NCBI RefSeq assembly: GCF_003597395.2 | Contig: NC_133782.1 | Location: 8,961,641-9,025,640 of the forward strand | DNA from: Chelonoidis abingdonii | Taxonomy: Eukaryota; Chordata; Testudines; Testudinidae | Length of the DNA: 64,000 nt | Direction of reading: 5' to 3' | In this document: positions 47,259 to 58,160 of the stretch, piece after piece | Layout: each line of letters starts with the position of its first letter | Position numbering within the stretch: the first letter of the stretch is position 1 | The notes under the pieces: generated by a model | The model's input: only the letters and a program-made list of their open reading frames with translations | Told to the model about the DNA's origin: nothing | Database searches by the model: none | Program-made: the position numbers and the translations under genes

Positions 47259-49188
47259 CATCTTCGGTTCCTCTATAAATATGTCCTGATCCGAGGTCAG
47301 CAGTAATACGCTGGAAATCATTTCCAAATCCATGAGAGTTCCTTCTAGATGCTAATACTAAAGGCAGTGGTCATTTAAGTGATATCAGTAGTTTCTTACT
47401 ATGAACAATGGAATAGCTTTCTTCAGTTTGGCATGTGAATAATTTAGTGCTCATCTAAATATCATATGTGAAGTGGATCCACTGATAGCAGCAGCAGAAA
47501 CCATGTATAAAGCAGCTAAGAGGGCATCAGGACAATCAACAAAAGCAGCCGATGATAAGTTGTTGTCTTCCCCTGGGCTGTGAAATCATTAATTCCTGTG
47601 CAGTATGTATTGATGGAAGCTGCCTCTTTAGTTACTATGTAAAATGAACAGTGAGTCCGGAGACATGCATGTTTTCTATTGTTGACCACTGGAAATCCTT
47701 CTCCTATTTTCTCTTCAGTCTCTAATATGTGGTCAATCAAACCACATCCACTTGCTGGTTTACAAGGCAAATATCATGCTTTATCTTTTTGCTAAACATC
47801 ACGTCTTCTGCTGTCAAAGATCAATGGGGGAAAAAGGCATGAATTACAAATCTAATAATACATTTCCAAATCCCATCATGCTCCTCAGCAATGCAGTGGC
47901 CACAAAAAAAGATGGAGTCAGCCAAGATCAAAGCATTTCTAAGGCTAGGAGTTAGTGGCTAAAAGAATTAGAAAAATACATGTCTCCAAAACAAACGACT
48001 CGGATAATGAGTATTGTGTAGAGGGCTCTTCTAACTACTATTTCACCTTGGCATTAAGCTCCCATAGGAGTTAAACAAATAAATACAGATACTTCAAACA
48101 TAACAGATCACTACAGCTACACCAATACCACTGCAATGCAAAGTAATCATTCTCTTGGTGGTGTGGACGGCACACAACGCAACATGAGAAGCATGTCCCA
48201 ATATTCGCTTCATCCTTATAAAGATCACTTATGGTAGAAAGGAAGATGATGCTTTTCAAATACGAGTTTGTCTTTGGTACATGTTTCTTATGCAATACTA
48301 GATCTTCTCTTTTGAAAGGCAGAAATTTACCAGCCATTAGCTATGACACAAGACTTACAAACTATTAATTTACAGACTCTGTGCCAGATCATCAGTTGGT
48401 GTAAATCAGATCTGCTGAATTACAACACCTGAGGAATTGGCTCCTCTCCTCTTATTTAAACATTTAAAATTGTTTACTGTTCTTTCTAATGGACAGGCGT
48501 TCCATATTTGTATACATGCGAAATTGCAATCCAGAAACAGATTAGCCTGGTTGATTTTTTTCCATAGGTCCACAGAATTTAAGGCCAGAAGAGACCTCTT
48601 GTCACAGAATTTCAACCATCCATTCTGCCATTGGAATTTGGCTGTTAGATTTAGGGTCAGCACTTGTGTCATATGGTTATTTGAACTGAAAACTACAGAT
48701 GTGGCAGTGGAAATATAAAATGTTATCAAGTGTGAATAAATGACCAATTTGAAAACCAACTGTGTGTGCCAAATGCTGTATATGCACATGGCATACATAC
48801 CCATGATTTCTTGCATTACCTTCACACTGAACATTGGTTTTAGAAACAGAAGTAATAGGATGATAATGGAAAAGAATGGATTTAGCTTAGAGATTAGGGG
48901 AAAAATTGACTGTAAGGTCAAATGGACAACAGAACGGACTGTCTAATTGCCACTATAATTACTCCAATTCCTAGATCTCTAGGAAAGATTACATGTGTTT
49001 ATGGAAAAGAAGTATAAGCACCTTCATGCTTACAGCAAAAGACTAGAATAGATTACCCATTTAAAACCTATTATCTATGGACAAAATTTTCAGTCCCTGG
49101 TGCCTAATGTTAAATATTAGTGTCAATTATTTATACGCTAATAGTGCCTACAATTGTCCAGTGTGAATAGTTCTTTCCCTCCCTCAAA
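47259..49188. other. Intronic sequence with a CR1 scrap
   Basis: CACAGAATTTAAGGCCAGAA near 48573 resembles the very 3' end of an old CR1 on the minus strand, about 30 bp long. A 171-codon minus frame at 48406-48921 crosses it, is rich in hydrophobic and low-information text, and is not credible as a gene. Confidence 0.45.
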
Positions 49189-49306
49189 GGGCCAGATTCT
49201 GCCACTCTTTCCCATGTAGTACAGTATGTTATTCTTCAAAATCAGTGGCACTACTTGAGGAGTAAGGTACTAACCACTGTGAGTATAGAGTGGCAGAATC
49301 CGGCCC
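49189..49306. mobile_element. MITE with GGGCCAGATTCTGCCAC inverted ends
   Basis: The left end GGGCCAGATTCTGCCACTCT and right end reversed GGGCCGGATTCTGCCACTCT match at 19 of 20 positions. The interior is non-coding. No clear target duplication. Confidence 0.8.
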
Positions 49307-51816
49307 TATTATGGTTGTCAATTCACAACCATCATGTCCTCCACAACTGTATTTTTCATTTTTGTAAATAGGATAAAAAAAAATCCATTTGGAAGGTCAA
49401 ACTCCCCAGATATTGTGGAGTTGCAATTGCTCTTCTCTGTGCTTAAGCTGCCTTTCCCCTGCATTAGGCTGAGAAAAATGTCTGCTAAATGCTGACATGG
49501 ACTGTAAATTTATTCCTGTGCCACAGACAGAGCTGCAATGATAAGACCTCTATAAACCAGGTAGCCAAAGGGTACGTTTTAAATATTGGAACTCTGTATC
49601 CTTAAATATAGCTGTGGGCTACATTTTAAAGAGATTTACTATTAAAAATGAATGTACATAGCTCTAGAAAGTAAAGAGTTAACTTAGCTCCTCTTTAAAA
49701 TGCTAACAACAGACAATGGTTTGTGGATAAGTTAATTAGCAGAGCCAGCTTGTGTTTAATTATTTCGCTTGACCTGGTGCAGATTTATACAATAATCCCT
49801 TCTGAGAGGGGAAGGGGCTGTCGGAAACTATGTGATGTACCAGAGGAAAAACTTTAAATCTGTCTGAGCTGAGTAGGGACTCTTCTGACTAAAACTCGAA
49901 TGATACACTATTCTCCACTGTAAGACAAGTTCAAATGGAAAAAGAAATGCAGGTCTGAATCACAGAGATTGTGCTAAGGACCTGGTATGCTTCCCACTCT
50001 GATACTTAACTCTCCCTGCCCCATAGTCTGCTGGGATCTTACTACTGAATAAGGCATGAAACAACTCACTTTAGCTGATGGTGAGATTTCATGAGCAACC
50101 TGAAACAAGTGCAACTGGACTTGCACAGGAACTTAGAGCTATCTGAGATCTTCTAGCAGAGAAGAAATGGAATGAGAACTGAATAGGCCAGAGCCAAAGG
50201 ATGCAATATCTTAATGCCAGCAAGACCTAAATAAGCCCAGGTGCAGTGGAAGAGAGTCAAACTCAAAGAGAAAGGAGTGAAAAAACTGGGAAAACAACTC
50301 TGTTAGCCAGCAACTAGATTTAGACTCACTATGTGATTGGGAAGAAAATTCCCTCCATTTGAGCCAAGTACTAAGAAATCATCCTTGGTGGAGATTACTC
50401 AGGGTGGATGTAAACTGGCTCTCAAGATACCTTTAAATGCCAGCTGTTTCTGTCCATTTTCAGATGTCACCATACTCCTCTGCTCATCATCAGAAATGAC
50501 TTACAATGACCCAAAAACCTGAGCTGAAAACTTTTCTATAGAACAATCAAACTCACCATCACCATGTGAGCAACAGCATTACCTCTGCTTTTTACTCTTA
50601 ATTAAGCCATCATTGATGTAGAGAGAGGTGGGGAAAAAGCAGGACCAAGGGTAAGGCAGAGGATGGCATGGGACAATCTCTGTTTTAGGGAAAGCAGTGT
50701 GACCAGGAGGCAGATTACGCATTCGCCCCCATGGCAGCTGCGTATCACTGGAACACCCTCAAGAGTGAAACGCCTTATTGGAGGAGACAGTGCTTTCTTG
50801 GCAACTGGTCCACAACTAACTTCTCAAAGGGATCGGCATGCACTTTTTTGACCTAGCTATCCTTCAACAGAATTGCCAGTTCGACCCTGCCTCCACACCT
50901 AAATAACAAGGAGAATTCCCACTGACTGCAGAATGGAAAGAGACCCTGAGAACACTGTGTGTTCACTTTGACACATGTAAAGTGCTCAGGTAGCACATCA
51001 ATTGTATAAATACCTAGCTAGATAGACTGAACGTGGTAAGGAATTCTTGAAGAAAAGTTCAAGATTAAAAAAAAAAAAGGTACAGCAGAACACAAAATGC
51101 ACTGTGGGCTGGAGATTTTGCATAGCTACTTCTTATTTCCTGTCTGGCTGGTGAGTGTTGTACCAATGTTGTGCCACTTCAGCAAGTTGCAGGCAAAGCG
51201 TATGATTGAAATAGCAAGAATGCATATGATAATCCTATGGAAACCACCAGATTATGGATCACCCAGAGTGGGTTCCATAAACCTAACAGCAGCTCTTCTA
51301 GCTAAACAGAATGTTTGATGTACTGTCGATTCAGCATGTCCAAAGTGTGCAGCCCTGCATCTCCTTTTCATCAGCATGACCACAGGAAGTCAAGGATTAA
51401 AATGTCACATGGACCTATTGACCTAGAACTGTTCCCAAAGATACAGGCTGGCATCTAAGTGATTTCCTCTCTTAGTGTGTCCAGAGTAGGTGATGGAATG
51501 TGTGTGCTTTGCTCTGTTTTACTTAGTCTTTATTAGCATTTATCTGTGTTTGTCAGTATTATTTACTTCCTAAAACCTGTAGTGATATTAGCAGCATGTA
51601 CATTTAAACACAGGTTGTATACTTAGTGAATGGAAGTAGGGCTGTGGTGAGCTATCTGTCTGAAATTCACACTTCCACCAGGGCTTTGTAGCTTATATGA
51701 CTAACTGTTCTTTAGCCCATTAGGTTTGTGTCCAGCTCACCTTCTTCCTTCACTTGATTGCATGAGACATGTGAAATGATAACTATTGATATTAGAATTG
51801 AATGCACTGGTGTGGC
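49307..51816. other. Intronic sequence, possible conserved stretch
   Basis: 49560-49800 is repeat-free and contains ACAATGG (SOX-type), TTAATTAGC and GTTTAATTATT (homeodomain-type) words close together. This is only a motif observation. The rest is unremarkable. Confidence 0.4.
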
Positions 51817-51824
51817 CTCTCTTA

Positions 51825-52158
51825 CAGGAGTGGCTCCAGGGTTTTTGGCGCCCTAGGCGGGGGTCCTTCCGCGCTCCCGGTCGGTGGCAATTCAGTGGCG
51901 AAGGGGTCCTTCCATGCTCCCGGTCTTCGGGGCACTTCAGCGGCGGGTCCCGGAGTGAGTGAAGGACCTGCTGCAGAATTGCCGCCAAAGACCCAGAGCG
52001 CGGAAGGACCCCCCCGCCACCGAATTGCCGCCGAAGACATGGAGTGCGGAAGGACCCCCTGCCGCCGAATTGCTGCCGAGGGCCGCAAAATGCTGCCCCC
52101 CCAAATCCTGGTGCCCTAGCCGACCGCCTAGGTCACCTAAATGGAAGCGCCAGCCCTG
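51825..52158. mobile_element. Non-autonomous hAT transposon, GC-rich, 334 bp
   Basis: Flanked by a perfect 8-bp duplication CTCTCTTA (51817-51824 and 52159-52166). Ends CAGGAGTGGCTCCAGG and, reversed, CAGGGCTGGCGCTTCC are hAT-type inverted termini. The interior is a GC- and CpG-rich set of roughly 45-bp units (GAATTGCCGCCGAAGAC near 51975, 52022 and 52066) with reversed copies on the left (GGGGTCCTTCC near 51860 and 51903), so it can form a large hairpin. Overlapping frames on both strands are shadows of these repeats. Confidence 0.87.
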
Positions 52159-52166
52159 CTCTCTTA

Positions 52167-54154
52167 TAGGCAGAAAGCGAAGTCAGAAGTCCTGGGAACA
52201 TTTCTTTTTTGAAGAAGGAGCCTAACTAATTTCTGTGGATTCTTCTTCTCTCTGTTCATAGGGCTGATACAGCTTTTAAATCTCCTTTTCTCTATCCTTT
52301 CATTCTGCTTCAGTTGAATGATCTGCTTCTCCTATGATCTTCAAATCTCTTTTCTGGGGACACTTGTGCTCATGCTCCAGTTCTCTCTCTCTTTCTGACT
52401 ACTTCCACGGCTGAAAGCTCCTCCAGTCTCTCTTTAAGTCACTGATACGACAGCTATCATTGCAGTATCTGTGAAACTTCACCATGGTAAGTGACAGACG
52501 GGGGTTTTCTAGGGCTACCTTTAACTCTATGAGCCATGGCCAGCACTCTTACCCCTACCATTTATTCTAATATTTCCAGACCAGACACACATCTAGTCAG
52601 ACACTTTAGAATGATGTTTCTGTTACCTTACTTTCCTCCTCTTTACTTGATTCATCCAGTGGCTGGCTTGGTGAGTGGCCAGTCACTTATCCTCCATCTT
52701 GCTCCCTCACCTGGTCTTTAAGGGGCCATTTTAAATTTGTCTTATTTAATAATGTATAAAATGTGTCCATCAGAAATACAACAAAGAAGATAATATATTG
52801 ACCAATGTCAACTAAACTGTCTCCTTCAACACCATCTCAGCACATCATCTCCCTTATCAGGCAAAAGTCTAAATAAATAGATATTAAATGTGATTTCTTT
52901 AATTTCAACCAACACAGGGTTTTCTGGACCAACAGAGAGAGCTAAATCCAGATCTGAGGATTGGTATGCCCTAAATCTAGCCCTCTAGATTTAAAATATA
53001 CGGAAGACTTACAGAAGTGTCTCAGCATCTTCCATGATGGTTCATAGGAAAGATGCAGTCTCTCCATAAGGTAGTCAGAACCCAACCACTCTGCAATCAA
53101 AATCCTCACCTTGAACTTCACCAGAGGCAAACAGGAAGCCGGGACAGGCTTTGAAGGAAAGGTAAAACATAATCTTTATAGCTAATATTGCTAAGTAAGC
53201 TGGCAGGAGTCTGCTACCCTTGCTGAAGCTTCTAAATCATCTTCAAGGATGATCTCACACAGAGTGCTTTGCCATGATCTAGTTCAGGGAGCACTAGGAT
53301 GACTGGAAAGGGCTACATCAGAAAAAAAGAGTTGCACAGCTTGGGCAAACACAGATGGTGGAAAATTACACTTCTGGGCACTGTGAACCCAGGACTGCAA
53401 ACTTCAGTGACATACCCCCTGGTTAATAGGGGCAAACTGCATTCCGACGGGAGCCTCCTTGTACATCTTCCAAATATTGGAATTCCAACTTCAGAGGGTT
53501 TGGTTCTGTGGAGCAATGCTGAATGAAGAGTATTTGGAGTGGGTTCCTAACACCTGACATCTACAGATTACTACGAGTGGTTCTACACTGAGTGTACACT
53601 GTGTTTCCACAGACACTAAATGGGGTTAATAAACTGACCCCTCTTCACTGAGGAGTAGTAGCACTCCTCACAATAATTTGCTGACTGAAGGTCATTCTGA
53701 TCCCTAATGAGAAAATGAAATGAGTGTTGGACTTGTGGAAAATGTTCAAATCAGCCCTGCATACAATGTAGAAATATAAGCTCTAATCAACTATACATTT
53801 ACTGGCTAAATTCAGTTTACAGCTAATCAGCTCTTCCTTTGACAGATAATGCTGTTATGGAAGTGGATAATTTCATACATGAATAATTTAACCTGTTTTA
53901 TCTTTTAAGTAATGATATTCAGACATATTAATATATAAAGCCTCAGTATTTACATTTTTGTTACCCGGACCTGCAGAATTAAAATGTTTCCAGAGTATTT
54001 GGTGATAAATGACATTTATAGAGTGGCTTTCATCACACAGGGCTTCTCCGTGCTTCACAAAAATCTCTCGGATGGAACATGGCAGACAATTGGCACACAG
54101 CTTACCACATGACTGCATTAGGGGAGAACTTCTATTTTAACTTTTCTTCTTTAA
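52167..54154. other. Intronic sequence without intact elements
   Basis: Mostly unique. 54010-54063 resembles a reversed SINE tail (CTTTCATCACACAGGGCTTC, then GTGCTTCACAAA). No exon seen. Confidence 0.5.
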
Positions 54155-54410
54155 TAGGTTCACAGATTTTAAGGCCAGATGGGATCATTAGGTCATTCAG
54201 TCTAATCTCCTAACATTGGCCATAGAATTTCACCTCTTTACCCCTGTTTTGAGTGCAATAACTTGTGAGCTCATCTTCCAGAGAGGCATCCAGGCTTGAT
54301 CTGAGATGGAGCATCCACTTCTTCCCTTGATAGTTTGTTCCAGTGGTTAGTCACAGAACTCGGAGATAAAGTGTCCTGGAAACCTTAAGGCCACATGTTC
54401 AAATACAGAG
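54155..54410 (-). mobile_element. Old CR1 3' end
   Basis: CACAGATTTTAAGGCCAGAT, then GGGATCATTAGGTCATTCAG, TCTAATCTCCTAACATTGGC and CATAGAATTTCACC form the well-known 3' region of old amniote CR1 copies, on the minus strand. It is heavily diverged with no frame. Confidence 0.75.
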
Positions 54411-54562
54411 ACTCAAGATAGAAACATACAGAAATACATGTGCATGTGCAAGAGTACACCAAGCGACATATTTGCAAATTTCCACCCTTGTGCATGCAAC
54501 TGCAGGAGTAATTTTCTGCATGTGTTTTTAATGTCCTGACCTCAGGGCTCCATTTTTGAATA

Positions 54563-54785
54563 CAGGTCTGTCACATCTTACGCTGGGGTTACATTCCGCA
54601 GTCAGTGCATAAAGCGAAAATCGCATATAGTCAAAATTACATTGAGTGTAATGGCCAGCGGAATCACCTGCATCTCAGGTACGGTATTAAAATTGTTATT
54701 TTTCTCTTTTTTTTGTTTTTGTTTTTGCCAACTGTGTAAAGCTGAAATCGCGCATGTTAAATGCACGTAAGATGCGACAGACCTG
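54563..54785. mobile_element. Tc1/mariner-type MITE, 223 bp, TA-flanked
   Basis: The left end CAGGTCTGTCACATCTTACG and right end reversed CAGGTCTGTCGCATCTTACG differ at one base in 20. Each is bordered by TA (54561-54562 and 54786-54787), the Tc1/mariner target duplication. The interior is non-coding, with AAGCGAAAATCGCATATAG and AAGCTGAAATCGCGCATG as further inner inverted words and a T-rich centre. Confidence 0.83.
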
Positions 54786-54787
54786 TA

Positions 54788-56610
54788 ACGTCCTTTAGGC
54801 CCATGAAAATCAGACAGAGCCTAGTTGTTTTAGGTCTTGTTGAAAAGAAAACAACAGAGGGAAATAAAAAAGGAACTATTCAACAGCAATATCTCTTTAT
54901 TTAAGGCAAAGGACTCAGATAGTACATGGAAAATACAGCTCATCTTTAAAGGTGCTTGTCATAGAATGACAAGCCCTTACCAGCTTTAGGTCAGCCATTG
55001 CTGCTCCTTGTGAGAGGGCTAATTTTGGTGAGGAAAATATGAAACAAATTTTTATAACACAGACAAGCTAGTTACTTGTTATTTTCCTCTCTTTCATTGT
55101 CCACCCCTCTCTATACACCCTTACCCATCTGATCTGCATAGATTTGCCGAGGTATACCTTGTATCATGTCAAGATCCTTCAGTATCATGTTGCAGCAGAT
55201 GTTATTATAGTCTTATTCAGAGAGGGAGGCGTAGGCTTGGATAGCAGCACACTGATAAGGAGGGCGAGAAATAAAAAACACAGATCCTAACCGCAGGCTA
55301 AATCCCTTTTGTGCTGCTCCAGCAGCATAAAGGGGGATCAAAGCTGCCAATAAGGTTCTGCTCTGGATTGTCCTGTCACAGTGGATTCCCTGGTGTCGTA
55401 AAGCCAGTGAAGCCAGTCTAGGTTATCTACATCCTGTGCCAAGTATAAAGGGCTGGCCAGGAGAGAAAAGGGGCATGGCTGGAATGCACTGCATTTCGGC
55501 AAGCTTAGGCCAGTGGAATAGTGCCCGGGGCACCATTCCAGAAGGGGTAAATTAGAGCAGCTCTGTGGCTGCTCTAACTTGCCACAGAGGCTGAACTAGC
55601 CCCCAGCTGTCCCCAGGACTGGAGATATAACATCCTTTCTCCCTCCTCCTTCTCCTTACAGGCACTGAGCAAAACTCTAGTGCACATGAGCATCCAGCCC
55701 AATAATTCTCCAAGAAAGTTACAACGGGTTTCTAACAATACGGCTCCTGCAGTTACCAGAAGACAACTGTTCTCATTCACCTACATACTCAGAATAGTTA
55801 CCATGCAGGGCACAAATGAACCCTGGCACTGGCCTAGCCGAATTACACAAAGAAAGCAAGGACATTGTTTTTTAAATGCACCCTTCCAAAATTCTGTTCT
55901 CCCCAAAAATTCTAGTTTAAACAAAGACACACTGGGGAAGAGCTCAGCCACATTTTCCAACCAGGGAGAAGAACCTTTCCTCTCACACCCCCAAAAATCC
56001 TGCTGTTTCATTCATAAATAAAATAAGCCACAAGCTCAGTTGCTGGCAGGCACTCCCTTTTATCTTTCACTTGGTTGAGAAAGAGACTAGCAACATCACA
56101 TTTTCAGAAAGCCAACGGTGGTAATCACAGAACTGGTTGTCATGTATTTTTAAAAGCATTTGCAGCAGCACTGCTCCAATCATTTTAAAAAGAATTATGA
56201 GCATGCAGAAAAATCTAAAGAAACAGCTTAACTCTCTTCTTTACTTATTTTTAAAATGAGAAGAATGCACTGGAAAAAGACCACTTCCAAAAGGAGATCT
56301 CAAAAAGTTAGCACCATTTCACTACAATCACGGCAGAGCTGAAATACTTATTATCTCAAATAAGCCTGGGTGACATTTGAGATGTCTCGACAATTGTTGG
56401 CCTGCCAGCCGTGTGTGGAATCAGCCAGTTCCTTTTCTCTTTTTGATATCTTTTTTTACATGCTCAAAGACTTCATTCATAAAATATGTAGCGGGAGCTC
56501 TTCAGAGGATGCTATTGCCTATGCTGTAGACCTGATGAAGGTTACTGTGCTGCTGAGACAGATATTCTGCCAGAAGATAAATCAGTGTAGCTGGTGGAGT
56601 TGAATTACTG
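54788..56610. other. Intronic sequence without recognised elements
   Basis: 55430-55620 is somewhat GC-rich and may be an unlisted repeat. No supported feature. Confidence 0.45.
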
Positions 56611-56614
56611 CATC

Positions 56615-56690
56615 AAGAGCTCAGTGGTTGGCACATCGGCCTTCAGAGCGACAGTCTGGGTTTGATTCCTGGCTGGTGGGACAATTCTGA
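56615..56690 (+). mobile_element. tRNA-like SINE head
   Basis: AAGAGCTCAGTGGTTGGCAC (A box) and CTGGGTTTGATTCCTGG (B box at about 56658-56669) stand at tRNA spacing. The ends do not form a good acceptor stem, and the text continues downstream without a tRNA end, so this is a SINE or pseudogene rather than a working tRNA. Confidence 0.55.
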
Positions 56691-56929
56691 GCTTCAGTGA
56701 GTGTGTGGAATAAACACTCGGTGTGGCCCTGGTCACTAGCCCATGGGTGCAGGGAGAAATGCTACTTGTTAGAATAGGAAAGAGATGCTGGTTTGTGGCA
56801 CACTCCCATGGGATGCACTTGGCCCATTTATCTCCTGGGTGGTGCAGGCAAAGAGAGAATGAGGACTGGATCTGGACATACTGCTAAATTAAGCAGATAA
56901 AATGATTAGCAATTGGCTAGCAGCTTGAT

Positions 56930-56997
56930 ATAAGTAGACTTTAGGGGAAAAGCCATGCTCTTAAAAGAGCATGGCTTTTCCCCTAAAGTCTACTTAT
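56930..56997. repeat. Perfect 33-bp-arm palindrome
   Basis: The left arm 56930-56962 (ATAAGTAGACTTTAGGGG, then AAAAGCCATGCTCTT) is followed by a 2-base spacer AA. The right arm 56965-56997 is its exact reverse complement. Complementarity stops abruptly at both outer edges. No transposon family is recognised. Confidence 0.95.
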
Positions 56998-57989
56998 GTC
57001 CTGTCCATCCCATGTCCATTTTTATGGCCTTTCTTGCAAATCCAAATATTCCATGCTGTAGTCACTGCCTGATTTTCTCTTGTCTTAACATGTTCTCCAA
57101 CAGCCATTTACATCTGCTTCACTTTTGCCTATTTTAGAGCAAGTGTTTGATTTTAATCTGCCGATGTTAGCCTCGATGTTTCAATGTACCTTTGAATCTT
57201 TGGTTCTTCACATTCTAAAACCCCATCATTCTCTCCTATTAGTTCAATGGGATAGATGCTCTTTTCTTCCACCTTTGGCATTTCTTACCCTTCTGCAGGC
57301 AGGAGTTTAAATCAGACTGTTGCTAAACTGTCCTCTAATAATTTTTATGAAGTGCAGTCCAATTTTCTTTATCTTCCTTGGGGATCCATTCAATTAAGCA
57401 CAGTCATAATGAATGAATGGACACAGAGCTTTGTAACCATATTTACATCCAGATTAATGGGAACCAGGTACGATAACTTTAAAGCCATCAATATTTTAAT
57501 ACCTTTGCTTTTCATTTTGCTATCTTCAATGTCAGGCACATTTAGAGGCCGAGTTTTTAATTTCCTCCTCAGTTTGTGAGAAATCAGAGTTTATACGTGG
57601 CTTTAAATTACCAGAATTTGCCTCAAAATAGATTTCTTGCAGGTCTTCCATCTTGATAGTCAGCTGAAAGACTGCACATGACACAAACTGAGTTGCAAAG
57701 CTGATCATTTATTGGCGACTAACAAATGTAATCTATTTATCTACATATTGCCAAGAAGCCAGTATTTATCAATATTAATATTTAAATGAAGGCTCTGAGA
57801 AAGCACTAAAAATATAATTTAGGGAACATTCAGGCAAAAGAAATGCTGAACTAGATGAGCTAAAATGTCTTCTCCATCTCACCTTTACCACTCATGTTTA
57901 CCTATTTTATCCAACGCAAGGTGGTGGTAGACCTCGAATATGAGCCTGATTCTCATCTATACTTAAGGCTCAGACAGTTACATTTACAG

Positions 57990-58160
57990 AGCAGTGGGTG
58001 TTGGATGGGTTGGAGATTCTGAGGGGGGCATAAAGTGGGAGGGGGAGGATAGAGGGTGGGCACCAGGCTGTTTGGAGAGGCACAGCCTTCCCTTCCAAGC
58101 CCTCCATACAGTTTTGCAACCCCAATGTGGCCCTTGGGCCAAAAAGTTTTCCCATCCCAG
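57990..58160 (-). mobile_element. hAT fragment ending GGCCAAAAAGTTTTCCCA
   Basis: The high-coordinate end reversed is CTGGGATGGGAAAACTTTTT, a hAT/Charlie-type terminus (consensus CAGGGGTGGGCAAACTTTTT). Internal GGCACAGCCTTCCCTTCC and CATACAGTTTTGCAACCCCA match a common turtle hAT. The opposite end is absent. Confidence 0.75.

Noticed and set aside
48406..48921. 171-codon minus-strand open frame with hydrophobic start
   Set aside because: Hydrophobic runs come from AT-rich DNA, a CR1 scrap lies inside it, and there are no splice or family signals.
51737..52225. Overlapping GC-rich open frames on both strands
   Set aside because: They are produced by the repeated GC-rich units of a hAT element and have no protein family.
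56530..56560. CTGATGAAGG as another hammerhead-like core
   Set aside because: No GAAA or helix follows.
56615..56690. Functional tRNA gene
   Set aside because: A and B boxes are present but the acceptor and anticodon stems do not pair and the sequence continues as a SINE body.
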